Source: JAEUIE01 sp046350055 (lineage in GTDB: Bacteria; Planctomycetota; Planctomycetia; Gemmatales; HRBIN36). Taken from it: a stretch of 64,000 nt of DNA. Where the stretch lies: the NCBI GenBank assembly GCA_046350055.1, contig JAXMBC010000001.1, forward strand, positions 4,898,001 to 4,962,000, in the 5' to 3' direction. The notes below the pieces were generated by a model. It did no database searches, was not told where the DNA came from, and saw only the letters and a program-made list of their open reading frames with translations. Below, piece after piece: positions 43,401 to 50,520 of this stretch. Every line of letters begins with the position of its first letter. Position 1 is the first letter of the stretch. Both the position numbers and the translations under genes were made by a program.

Positions 43401-43818
43401 CGGCGATGCCCAGGCCGGTCGCAAGGTCTTCTTCGAGAAGACCGCAGCCGCCTGCCTGCGTTGCCACAAGGTGGGCAGCGATGGTGGCGAGGTCGGCCCG
43501 GAACTCACCCATATTAGCAAGGACAAGAACCGCGAGTACCTGCTCGAAGCCATGGTCGATCCCAACAAAACCATCGCCAAGGGCTTTGAGCTCAGCATCA
43601 TCCTGATGGCCGATGGCAAGATACATCAGGGAGTGGTCAAGAAGGAAAACGCGGATAGCGTCACCATTATCACACCCGAAGCCAAAACCATGGTGCTGAA
43701 GAAAGCCGACATCGAAGAACGCAAGACAGGCAAGTCCGCCATGCCTGAAGATACCATCAAGCATCTCACGCTGCGTGAGCTTCGCGATGTGATCGAATAC
43801 CTCTCGACATTGAAGTAG
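40477..43818 (+). CDS. PVC-type membrane-bound dehydrogenase: NHL/propeller, HEAT repeats and C-terminal CxxCH cytochrome domain
   Basis: 1113 residues with a signal peptide (LTLASVLLLSSHA). The first ~450 residues are a sugar-dehydrogenase-like propeller (FCFDNTGSIYVVETYR, LFAKGLRNPQELAFDDAGNLFTGDN, DVDFGPDGAMYLLDWVEG). HEAT-like repeats run about 460-950 (LLGHADRRVRMEAQATLVRH, LLQHEDATVRAQAAQVIGKH). The C-terminal heme-binding domain has CLRCH (Cys993, Cys996, His997) with the planctomycete/verrucomicrobial continuation GGEVGPELTHISKDKNREYLLEAMVDPNK. GGAG is 5 bases before ATG. These proteins probably pass electrons from an oxidised sugar in the periplasm. Its TAG stop belongs to an inverted-repeat element. 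Confidence 0.93.
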   Translation: MTVRSVVQALTLASVLLLSSHAAEPPDARKQVVSAGEASRDATLSTARIKLEEGFKAELYAAEPLLANPVAFCFDNTGSIYVVETYRIHAGVTDNRSHMYWLDDDLACNTVADRDAKYRKHLKDQYKTYEKEDDRVRKLIDSTGKGGKPDKAYVFSNNYRSGVDGIGAGVLAHQGKVYFTNIPSLWQLEGGVHEATTKKALSTGYGVHTSFIGHDLHGLAVSPVDGKLYFSIGDRGANLTTKEGRKIEVPHCGAVFRCNPDGSELELFAKGLRNPQELAFDDAGNLFTGDNNSDSGDRARFVYLPEGADCGWHIGWQYMEQPYSRGCWNAEYMWHPPRPDQPAFIVPPITNIADGPSGLVYYPGTGLSDRYQNHFFMADFRGSPTSSGIRSFAVKPKGAGFELVDSHQFAWGVLATDVDFGPDGAMYLLDWVEGWGKTGKGRIHRVFDPRHDGSAIAKEVKSLLASDWSKKNVDVLIQLLGHADRRVRMEAQATLVRHEDITTAVESCVKLLNSSDNLAARRHAIWTLAQIFQSKTSTIVKLVEQSFDRILEQGPPDLALQVLRLGMNRMLFNLTPERAGKLLQHEDATVRAQAAQVIGKHGLVEHHAAILKLIENAGNDPWLRHAAIQGLVGIYRADPKLAMEAARAATSEAVQLAQVVAARRIGNDQLLNYHLLNKNLTVRSEAIRAAYDEPGFPVSKASLHHLTINKALPDQVQLRLLANWLRHGDGTAAKDIALYSANSEMPEKLRVEAARMLGAWAAPSGRDWVIGLWRPISARDETHARRALVRTFPELQKGSPRVLAEAIRSVEKLKLTEFAGDVLKLAEQTTQPTSVRLAALQAAASFKAAGLDTLTVQLLRDKNAELRKAAQGTLVKLDPAKATSILSDVLLNGEARERQAAIGLLAGMKSAAADAALSTWVNRLAAGEVPGELQLELVEAINQRNKSDWKPKLNEGLSQLKKQGPYPEYRPALVGGDAQAGRKVFFEKTAAACLRCHKVGSDGGEVGPELTHISKDKNREYLLEAMVDPNKTIAKGFELSIILMADGKIHQGVVKKENADSVTIITPEAKTMVLKKADIEERKTGKSAMPEDTIKHLTLRELRDVIEYLSTLK

Positions 43819-43924
43819 GGCACGCTGTGCGTGCCTCACCAATGCATGTATTGGTGCAACTGTCATTCACAGGTTAGGTTGCAATGGAAGCTCACCACAG
43901 TGAGGCACGCACAGCGTGCCCTAC
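43815..43924. repeat. 110-bp inverted-repeat element, copy B
   Basis: Perfect 25-bp inverted ends: 43815-43839 (GTAGGGCACGCTGTGCGTGC and five more) and 43900-43924. Length is exactly that of copy A at 13976. The interior TTGCAATGGAAGCTCAC (43879-43895) is the reverse complement of the copy A interior in 15 of 17 positions. Both terminal TAGs serve as stop codons of the flanking convergent genes (43816-43818 and, on minus, 43921-43923). It can also work as a two-way terminator. Confidence 0.85.
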
Positions 43925-45435
43925 CGAAGCACCCCAGGCAATCGTCCACTCCGCACATTGTCGTAGCAGGCCAGCATGCAGAAGCGGCGGATGGAGGCGG
44001 GGAAGCCGACAGCGGTGAAGTGCGGATGGCCACTCGCGGGATACGGGCCACCGTGGTTCATGGCGGGGCTGACCATCACACCGGTAGGCATGCGATCATT
44101 CAGCAAGCGGCCGACTTTATTGCGAAGAATACGCTCGATAGCCGGGTAGGCCGCATCGTCCTTACCCGTGGTGTCGCTGTAGATACTGCCAACGAGTTGC
44201 CCTTCCAGGTGTTGCAGACACGCTTGCAACTGTGCCAGATCATCACAGACGATGGCAAGGGTCGCATTGCCAAAGGCCTCGGTCTGCAAGGCAGCGGACT
44301 GGGCAAGGAACTGGTTGCCACTGGTACGCAGTAACGTGTGCTGATGACTGAAGCCGGTGCCGCCGCCTGCCTGTCCGCCTGCAAGAAGTTCCGCACCAGC
44401 CAGGCGAAGGGCCTGCACACTGGTGACCAGGTTATCTCGCACACCCTGCGTGAGCAGCGTCCCGACAGGAGCAGTTCGGTACTTCTCGACCATTCCTGCA
44501 ATAAAGGTCTCGGTCGCTGGCCCGGCGAGGAAGAACAGCAAGCCGGGGTTGGTGCAGAACTGCCCCATGCCCAGAAGACAGGATCCACTGACTTCATCGA
44601 GCAAAGCGGCTGTGCGTTCGGCTAACGCACCAGGCAGCAGAATGACCGGGTTCAGTGAGCCCATCTCCAGAAAGATGGGTTTGCCCTTCTCGTCAGCCAC
44701 TTTCTTGAGTGCCAGCCCTGTGGTACGGGAACCGGTAAAGCCTACTGCAGCGATACGTGGATCAGCCACCAGTTTCAGACCGTCAGCCGGTTCCACATGG
44801 TAGATCATCTGCACCGTGCCCACGGGCAGGCCCGCTTCCACAGCAGCTTCCTGGGCCTGCTCGGCCAACAGGCGGGTGGTGCCGGGATGAGCCGGGTGTC
44901 CCTTGGCCAGCACAGGACATCCCGCCGCAATGGCGGATGCGAAATCGCCACCGGCGATGCTGTTGTAGGCAAACGGAAAGTTGTTGGGACCAATCACCAG
45001 CACCGGTCCCAGTGGATGAATGCACGAGCGAATGTTGCGAGCCGCATCAATGGTGGGCATTTGCCAGGTATGGTTGCGCACTGCCTGGGCGGCCTGACGA
45101 AGTTGGTCAACTGTCCGGGGAAGTTCATTACTGTTCAGCCGTGGCTCGGCAGTCAGCCCGGTTTCACTGGTTGCCATCGCAACCAACGCCTCGCGGTGCA
45201 CTTCCAGTCGGCTGGCATACTTCTCCAGGAAATCGGCCCGAATACTTGCAGGCTTCTGCTGCAGCGCATCAAATGCCGACGTGGCGATTTGCAATGCGAG
45301 TTCGAGATCGGCCCACGGGCTGACAGGATAGTTCTCCGCCAGCGGCTCCATCGTCCTGGGATTCACAGCACGAAAGGTGGCTGTGCCACTGGATGCCTGC
45401 CAGGTGTTCTTCAGAAGTATGCGTGCAGTAGTCAT
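43921..45435 (-). CDS. Aldehyde dehydrogenase, 2,5-dioxovalerate (alpha-ketoglutarate semialdehyde) type
   Basis: About 504 residues from MTTARILLKNTW. It has VLVIGPNNFPFAYNSIAGGDF, cofactor site VLAKGHPAHPGTTRL, FTGSRTTGLALKK, Glu in IFLEMGSLNPVILLPGA and catalytic Cys in GMGQFCTNPGLLF. The GQFCTNPGL form matches ketoglutarate-semialdehyde dehydrogenases used in pentose and hydroxyproline breakdown, oxidising 2,5-dioxopentanoate to 2-oxoglutarate. No other gene of those pathways is adjacent. The stop codon comes from the inverted-repeat element. The frame is open to 45465, but MTTAR begins the conserved part. Confidence 0.9.
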   Translation of the reverse strand: MTTARILLKNTWQASSGTATFRAVNPRTMEPLAENYPVSPWADLELALQIATSAFDALQQKPASIRADFLEKYASRLEVHREALVAMATSETGLTAEPRLNSNELPRTVDQLRQAAQAVRNHTWQMPTIDAARNIRSCIHPLGPVLVIGPNNFPFAYNSIAGGDFASAIAAGCPVLAKGHPAHPGTTRLLAEQAQEAAVEAGLPVGTVQMIYHVEPADGLKLVADPRIAAVGFTGSRTTGLALKKVADEKGKPIFLEMGSLNPVILLPGALAERTAALLDEVSGSCLLGMGQFCTNPGLLFFLAGPATETFIAGMVEKYRTAPVGTLLTQGVRDNLVTSVQALRLAGAELLAGGQAGGGTGFSHQHTLLRTSGNQFLAQSAALQTEAFGNATLAIVCDDLAQLQACLQHLEGQLVGSIYSDTTGKDDAAYPAIERILRNKVGRLLNDRMPTGVMVSPAMNHGGPYPASGHPHFTAVGFPASIRRFCMLACYDNVRSGRLPGVLR

Positions 45436-45563
45436 GGTGTAATCGTCAGGAGTGGTGGAATGCACATTCTATGGAGCAGTTGCATATCTTCACGGCTCAT
45501 GACAGTACCCACAGCGAGCCACCTTCATATCTTTTCCCCATCACCCCGAGGAATGCCGGTTTC

Positions 45564-46445
45564 ATGCTCATTCAATACCAGCCCGGTTGGCGAACAGCGT
45601 TGATGAAAAAGGTACTGGGCTGCGAGAAAGTGTTACACCCTCGACTCTTTCGCCTGCTGCTGGGGATGACATGGCCACTGGCCCGGAATGCCGCAGGCCG
45701 CATGCCAGTGAACTATGGCAAGCTGCCACTGCAATACAATCTCCAGGACCCTGCCGAACGACAGGGTTGGCTCGGCATCTACGATCCACCTCTGACTCAG
45801 CTCTTGCAGAAGTTCTGCCTGCCCGGCATGACCATGATCGATGTCGGTGCCAACATCGGTATCGTCAGTTCCAGTGTAGCGGATCAGCTGGGCGAAACGG
45901 GATTCATCTTGCTGGTCGAGCCGAACCCCAGTCTGGCCAAACGGCTTCGCGAGTTCGCAGAGAACAACCCTCTCAAGAACATGCATGTAGCGGAGCTGGC
46001 GGTCGATGTGAAGACGGGTACCCTGCCGTTTTATGTCTCCAGCGCTCACACCTATTCGACACTGGTCAAGGCACAGTTGCCCGATTACCCACTCGATTCC
46101 GTTGTCAATGTCTCGGTGGTCCGCCTGGCGGATGTGATCGCCAGGGTGCCTGCGGACCGACACATCCACGTCCTGAAGCTCGATGCCGAGGGAGTGGACC
46201 TCAACGTCATGCTGGATGTATTACCGACGATCGCAGAGAAGCAGATCGATCTGCTGATCGTGGAAGCCTTCGGCAAACAGGTGGATGAGGTGATTCAGAA
46301 GTACCAGACGATCGGGTATTCACCCTGGGCCATCGAAGAAAGCACCAGGCAACTGCGACCCTGGGGCACGGTGCCAGCAGCGAACTGCAACCTGGTGCTC
46401 ACACTCAGGAACGACCTGACTCAGCCTTTGACGGGGCTTTCGTAG
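45564..46445 (+). CDS. FkbM-family methyltransferase
   Basis: 293 residues from MLIQYQPGW; an earlier ATG at 45471 would add 31 unconserved residues. Motif I is MIDVGANIGIVSSSVA, followed by FILLVEPNPSLAKRLREFAENN, AELAVDVKTGTLPFYVSS and HVLKLDAEGVDLNVMLDVLP. This is the FkbM SAM-dependent O-methyltransferase pattern, often acting on sugars. The last 41 bases overlap the end of the convergent rluB-type gene, so the two transcripts are complementary at their 3' ends. The start is not certain. Confidence 0.85.
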   Translation: MLIQYQPGWRTALMKKVLGCEKVLHPRLFRLLLGMTWPLARNAAGRMPVNYGKLPLQYNLQDPAERQGWLGIYDPPLTQLLQKFCLPGMTMIDVGANIGIVSSSVADQLGETGFILLVEPNPSLAKRLREFAENNPLKNMHVAELAVDVKTGTLPFYVSSAHTYSTLVKAQLPDYPLDSVVNVSVVRLADVIARVPADRHIHVLKLDAEGVDLNVMLDVLPTIAEKQIDLLIVEAFGKQVDEVIQKYQTIGYSPWAIEESTRQLRPWGTVPAANCNLVLTLRNDLTQPLTGLS

Positions 46446-47193
46446 GCCGCGGCGCAGTGGTGGGCTTCTTGCCCACTTCCTTGCCTTCAGCCAGACGCCG
46501 AAGAGCCTGTAACTCCATTTCACCCAGTCGACGACACTTGCCTCGCTTCAGCCGATCAATTTTGATAGGCCCGATGGCTACGCGGCGAAGTTCCATGACC
46601 TTGTGCCCCAGCTTGGCCAGCATGCGGCGGATTTCACGGTTCTTCCCTTCCGACAGGATGATCTTGAGCAGCGAAGCGTTCCCCTGCTTGGCCAGCCGTT
46701 CGACATGCACAGCCCGGGCAATTCCTTCACTCAGTTTTACACCAGTGGTCATACGGGTGAGTTCTTCATCAGTCGTGATGCCTGCCACCAGGACGACATA
46801 AGTCTTGCGGATGCCAAAGCTGGGGTGGGTCAGCTTCTGGGCCAGGTCGCCATCATTGGTGAGGAGGATCAGCCCTTCGCTGGCATCATCGAGCCTGCCA
46901 ACGGTATACACCCGCTCTTCGACGTGGGGAATCAGGTCGAGCACAATCGGCCTGCCACCCGGATCATAATTGGTACAGAGGTAGCCTTTAGGCTTGTTGA
47001 CGACCCAGTAGACGTGCTTCTGGGGCTTGATGAGCTTACCATCGACCGTCACCTTGTGTGTCGGGTCGATCTTGACACCCAGCTCGTTCACCTTGATGCC
47101 GTTGACAGTCACCCGGCCACGAAGAATCAGTTCATCGCAGTTTCTGCGAGAGCCGACACCCGCATCCGCCATCCATTTATTCAGCCGAATCAT
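46405..47193 (-). CDS. 23S rRNA pseudouridine synthase (RluB/RsuA family)
   Basis: 262 residues. The N-terminal S4 RNA-binding domain (RLNKWMADAGVGSRRNCDELILRGRVTVNG) is followed by the catalytic core GRLDDASEGLILLTNDGDLA, where Asp102 is the nucleophile. KTYVVLVAG, EGKNREIRRMLAKLGHKVMELRRVAIG complete the family motifs. The tail is Lys/Pro/Ala-rich (KKPTTAPRPTKAPSKAESG). RluB modifies U2605 of 23S rRNA; assignment to RluB rather than RluE/RsuA rests on overall pattern. AAGAAGG lies about 7 bases upstream of ATG. Its end overlaps the FkbM gene end. Confidence 0.9.
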   Translation of the reverse strand: MIRLNKWMADAGVGSRRNCDELILRGRVTVNGIKVNELGVKIDPTHKVTVDGKLIKPQKHVYWVVNKPKGYLCTNYDPGGRPIVLDLIPHVEERVYTVGRLDDASEGLILLTNDGDLAQKLTHPSFGIRKTYVVLVAGITTDEELTRMTTGVKLSEGIARAVHVERLAKQGNASLLKIILSEGKNREIRRMLAKLGHKVMELRRVAIGPIKIDRLKRGKCRRLGEMELQALRRLAEGKEVGKKPTTAPRPTKAPSKAESGRS

Positions 47194-47265
47194 GCAGACC
47201 TTCTTGCCAACGATGGAGTTGAATGAGATTATAGACGTACTATAGGCCCTTCCAGAGGAAGAAGT

Positions 47266-47952
47266 ATGCTGATCTGCCTGGCATTGTGCGGATTGTTTTT
47301 GCCCGTAGACGACGCCAAGTCTCCCAAGGAAGCCCTGCAGGGCTTTCAGGAACTCATCGGCGGCTGGCGAGGTACCGGCGAACCAGGCACTGGCAGCGCT
47401 GCCGAGAAAGCTAAAGGGTTCTGGAAAGAGACGATCCGCTGGTCATGGAAGTTCAAGGGCGATGATGCCTGGCTGACCTTCACGGCAGAAAAAGGCAAGC
47501 ACTTCACCGCAGGTGAACTGCACTCCCGGGGCGATAACAAATTCCAATTGCTGCTCACCAGCGCGGACGGCACGAAACAGACATTTGAAGGCAAGCTGTC
47601 GAACAATGGTCGCCGCCTCGTAGCGGATCGCGTTGACAAGGATCGCAACGAAGACGCCCGGCTGACACTCTCCCTGGTGGGCGACATCCGCTACCAGTAC
47701 ACCCTCGAGACCAAACCGCTCGACCGTAAGCTCTATTCCAAAGTCTTCCAGATCGGAGCTACTCGCGAAGGTGAATCTCTGGCCAAGGCAGCCAAGTCGA
47801 ACGCACCGGAATGCGTTGTCAGCGGCGGTCTGGGAACCACAAAAGTGACGTACAAGGGCGAAACTTTCTACGTCTGTTGCAGCGGCTGTGCCGAAGCGTT
47901 CAAAGACAACCCGGAGAAGTACATCGCCGAGTTCAAGGCAAAGAAGAAGTAA
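47266..47952 (+). CDS. Secreted protein with C-terminal YHS/TRASH-like metal-binding domain
   Basis: 228 residues with a short N-terminal signal-like segment (MLICLALCGLFLPVDDA). A lipocalin-like beta domain follows (QELIGGWRGTGEPGTGSAAEKAKGFW, GKLSNNGRRLVADRV). The C-terminus reads CVVSGGLGTTKVTYKGETFYVCCSGCAEAFKDNPEKYIAEF: Cys near 187 and CCSGC form a YHS/TRASH-type site likely binding a soft metal. The two-domain fusion looks planctomycete-specific (inference). AGAGGAAGAAGT precedes ATG. Its end overlaps the convergent small gene by 20 bases. Confidence 0.82.
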   Translation: MLICLALCGLFLPVDDAKSPKEALQGFQELIGGWRGTGEPGTGSAAEKAKGFWKETIRWSWKFKGDDAWLTFTAEKGKHFTAGELHSRGDNKFQLLLTSADGTKQTFEGKLSNNGRRLVADRVDKDRNEDARLTLSLVGDIRYQYTLETKPLDRKLYSKVFQIGATREGESLAKAAKSNAPECVVSGGLGTTKVTYKGETFYVCCSGCAEAFKDNPEKYIAEFKAKKK

Positions 47953-48220
47953 CCTCTTCCGCCAGAGCCTGCCATTCCTCCTCCAGCGTGCCGGCAAATA
48001 CTTTCCGCCCCGCCTGGCTGTACCAGTAACGAGCGTTGCCCATGTCCCCTTCCTTGCGGTGCAGGTACGCATGCATCCAGGAGCCCAGTGAAGAGTGATC
48101 CTCCTGGGCACACTGATGTGCCGCTTCCCAGTCACCCCGGGCATCGTGCCACAGGGCCTGCACGACAAGTGAACTTGAGGATGGTAATGTCTTCAGGCAC
48201 TTGAGTTCAGACGCTGTCAT
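47933..48220 (-). CDS. Small conserved protein of unknown function
   Basis: 95 residues. The core HDARGDWEAAHQCAQEDHSS followed by GSWMHAYLHRKEGDMGNARYWYSQAG is a pattern I recall from a small conserved bacterial family, helical and TPR-like in look. No function is known to me. There is no clear ribosome site before ATG 48220. It overlaps the end of the convergent YHS gene by 20 bases. Confidence 0.7.
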   Translation of the reverse strand: MTASELKCLKTLPSSSSLVVQALWHDARGDWEAAHQCAQEDHSSLGSWMHAYLHRKEGDMGNARYWYSQAGRKVFAGTLEEEWQALAEEVTSSLP

Positions 48221-48257
48221 AGTAGTTCGATCTCATCCTGAGAAGCAGTCCATTATT

Positions 48258-49130
48258 CTATTCTTCAGATTTCGCGAGCAACTTAACATTCTTCTTGCCT
48301 ACTGCATCAATGAATGTGTGATAACAGTCATCTGATTGAGCAATAGAGACAACTATCCGTAGCAATGGATACCCCAATGGGCGTTTCCCGTTTACATGGG
48401 CAAACCCAGGCTTGCCATTCAGGCCAATATCGATGAACGCTGGCAGATCCTCCTTGTTTGACTGCTGAAACTTGGGCCATATCCATGTGTACCATTTGTC
48501 CTTTTTCGAACCATAGTTCTTTTGCACACAGCCAAGTGATTGCAGGATCTGCTTGAGAGATCCTTCACGCACCTGGTCAGTTTCAAGACTGAAAACAAAA
48601 GAGCACGTTGAGGCTGCAGGCTGGTGAAGCAGTTCAAGAAAAGCCTGAAACGATGGTGCGACAAAAACGAGAGAACGCTCAATGTCCTTCTCCTTTTCAA
48701 TCCCTTCGGGATACCTTACCACCCAAACTTGTCCCGTTCGCTCACCGTACAGATACAAGATCAGCAACCCGTCATCCTCAAGCTGTCCGATCATCAGAGC
48801 ATACCGAGGCAACTGAAATCGACTTTCCATGTTGGCCAGCAACAGGTGATAGTCTGTCGGTCCTACAAATGGATCAGGATTAAAGGAAAGGAACGACAGT
48901 ACACTGTTAAGAAGTGCTTGACCTTCCACACAGTATTGAAAATACGCTGGCTGGGGACGGCCTCCATTATGAACACGCAGAAACTCAGCATATGCTGTAT
49001 CAACGATCCCTGGATCAAACAAATACCGTTTAACCGTATTGAACTGTGTTCTTGTCAAACGGGGGCCACGACTCGTGAGAAAGAGTCCTGGCCTCAGCTG
49101 TATTCGCTTTGCCTTGTTCGCCTGTGACAA
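48258..49130 (-). CDS. SMI1/KNR4 (SUKH) domain protein
   Basis: 290 residues. The motif AYAEFLRVHNGGRPQPAYF is the SUKH signature (FLxxxNGG), followed by the beta strands VLSFLSFNPDPFVGPTDYHLL and the acidic helices of the fold. The last ~110 residues are a second, unrecognised domain (KQILQSLGCVQKNYGSKKDKWYTWIWPKF). SUKH proteins are often immunity proteins against contact-dependent toxins; no toxin is beside it. The start is TTG 49130 with GGAG 7 bases upstream; no ATG is near. Base composition is visibly AT-richer than its neighbours, a sign of recent transfer. Confidence 0.75.
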   Translation of the reverse strand: MSQANKAKRIQLRPGLFLTSRGPRLTRTQFNTVKRYLFDPGIVDTAYAEFLRVHNGGRPQPAYFQYCVEGQALLNSVLSFLSFNPDPFVGPTDYHLLLANMESRFQLPRYALMIGQLEDDGLLILYLYGERTGQVWVVRYPEGIEKEKDIERSLVFVAPSFQAFLELLHQPAASTCSFVFSLETDQVREGSLKQILQSLGCVQKNYGSKKDKWYTWIWPKFQQSNKEDLPAFIDIGLNGKPGFAHVNGKRPLGYPLLRIVVSIAQSDDCYHTFIDAVGKKNVKLLAKSEE

Positions 49131-49179
49131 GGTCCTACTCCGATTTAGATCGAGTCAACGTCACTGATCTCCTTAAGAA

Positions 49180-49200
49180 TTCTGGCTCCTAACTCCTCTC
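49180..49200. repeat. Heptanucleotide array, locus 6
   Basis: TTCTGGC, TCCTAAC, TCCTCTC lie between the SUKH gene and the oxidoreductase gene. Only one orientation is present. Confidence 0.5.
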
Positions 49201-49202
49201 CA

Positions 49203-50348
49203 CTACACCTTCTCCACCGTCACCCACTTCCCTTCCCGGGCCGACTTCAACACCGCATCGCACACGAACTGGGTCCGCAGTGCATCGCGGAAGTCGGGTT
49301 GAGCGGGCACACCCTTGGCCACGCCTTCGATGAAGTCAGCCACCTGGTGCACGAAGCTGTGCTCGTACCCGATCTGCAAGCCCGGTACCCACCAGTGGCC
49401 GATGTAGGGATGATCGCCATCGCTCACGTGCACATTGTGCCAGCCACGGGTGCGGCTTTCATCCTTGTGATCGAAGTACTGCAGGCGGTGCAGGTCATGC
49501 AGATCCCAAGCGATGCTCGCGTGCTCGCCATTGATCTCGAAGGTGTAAAGCGCCTTGTGGCCACGGGCGTAGCGGGTCGATTCAAAGGTCGCCAGAGAAC
49601 CATTGGCAAACCGGCAGAGGAACGCACAGGCATCATCAATGCCGACTGCTTCCTTCTTTCCGGTGAGGTTGTGCTGCCGTTCCTTGACGAAGGTTTCGGT
49701 CATGGCACACACCGAATCGATGTCGCCATTGATCCAGAGAGCAGTGTCAATGCAGTGTGCGAGTAAATCGCCAGTAACGCCGCTGCCCGCTGCCTTCACA
49801 TCCAGCCGCCACAGGCCGTTGCCACCCTGGGGCAGTTCAGGACTGATGGTCCAGTCCTGCAGGAACTTGGCACGGTAATGGAAGATGCGGCCCAGCTTGC
49901 CTTCCGCCACGATATTCTTGGCAAGCGTTACGGCTGGTACCCGGCGGTAGTTGTACCACACCATGTTGGGCACCTTGGCCTTCTCGATGGCTGCCACCAT
50001 CTCGCGCCCTTCGGGGCCATCCATGGAGAGAGGCTTTTCGCACAGGATCATCTTGCCGTTGGCTGCTGCAGCCAGGGCGATTTCCTTATGGGTGTTGTTG
50101 GGGGTACAGATATCGATGGCATCGATATCCTTGCGTTCGACCAGCTTCCGCCAGTCGGTCTCGATGCTGGCATAGCCCCACTTGTCGGCAAAAGCCTTGA
50201 TGGCCGCCTCATTGCGGGCACAGGCTGCCTGTAACACCGGCTGGCGAGCGACATCAAAGAAGTTGCTGACCTTGCGATACCCATTCGAGTGAGCCCGGCC
50301 CATGAAGCCATAGCCAATCATACCGATGCGGAGAGGTTGCGATGCCAT
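49203..50348 (-). CDS. Cytoplasmic Gfo/Idh/MocA-family oxidoreductase
   Basis: 381 residues without a signal peptide. Rossmann motif RIGMIGYGFMGRAHSNGY, then DAIDICTPNNTHKEIALAAA, the CEKP motif in MILCEKPLSMDGPEG and the C-terminal domain with TGDLLAHCIDTALWINGD and DACAFLCRFANGSLATFES. The closest well-known relatives are inositol or sugar dehydrogenases, but the substrate is not determined. ATG 50348 has AAGG about 8 bases upstream. A CTCCCCCT/AGGGGGAG hairpin lies right upstream at 50369-50390, in the leader. Confidence 0.9.
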   Translation of the reverse strand: MASQPLRIGMIGYGFMGRAHSNGYRKVSNFFDVARQPVLQAACARNEAAIKAFADKWGYASIETDWRKLVERKDIDAIDICTPNNTHKEIALAAAANGKMILCEKPLSMDGPEGREMVAAIEKAKVPNMVWYNYRRVPAVTLAKNIVAEGKLGRIFHYRAKFLQDWTISPELPQGGNGLWRLDVKAAGSGVTGDLLAHCIDTALWINGDIDSVCAMTETFVKERQHNLTGKKEAVGIDDACAFLCRFANGSLATFESTRYARGHKALYTFEINGEHASIAWDLHDLHRLQYFDHKDESRTRGWHNVHVSDGDHPYIGHWWVPGLQIGYEHSFVHQVADFIEGVAKGVPAQPDFRDALRTQFVCDAVLKSAREGKWVTVEKV

Positions 50349-50368
50349 GCAGAGACCTTTCAAGCAAT

Positions 50369-50390
50369 CTCCCCCTGGTAGGAGGGGGAG
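50369..50390. repeat. Hairpin CTCCCCCT-GGTAGG-AGGGGGAG
   Basis: A perfect 8-bp stem in the leader of the oxidoreductase gene. The text resembles a common intergenic repeat and has no T-run. Confidence 0.5.
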
Positions 50391-50433
50391 TTAGAGGGGG
50401 TGATACGCCTCATTGCACAGGAACGGACGGGGG

Positions 50434-50463
50434 TTGTCAAGGGGCTGCCGGTGGTTGTAGACT
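50434..50463 (+). promoter_or_regulatory. Candidate promoter for the selenoprotein gene
   Basis: TTGTCA at 50434-50439, an 18-base spacer and TAGACT at 50458-50463. It lies about 57 bases before the ATG at 50521. Confidence 0.4.
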
Positions 50464-50520
50464 AATGGCACACGTCTGGTCTGCACCTCACATCACATCT
50501 CTTGCAGTACTGAGGGTTAC

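Noticed and set aside
45471..45563. The extra N-terminus of the FkbM gene from 45471
   Set aside because: The 31 residues have no conserved look and would leave almost no promoter space against the divergent gene; not fully excluded.
50341..50348. A start of the second Gfo gene at 50363
   Set aside because: ATG 50348 lies right before the Rossmann motif and has AAGG upstream; the longer form adds only five codons.
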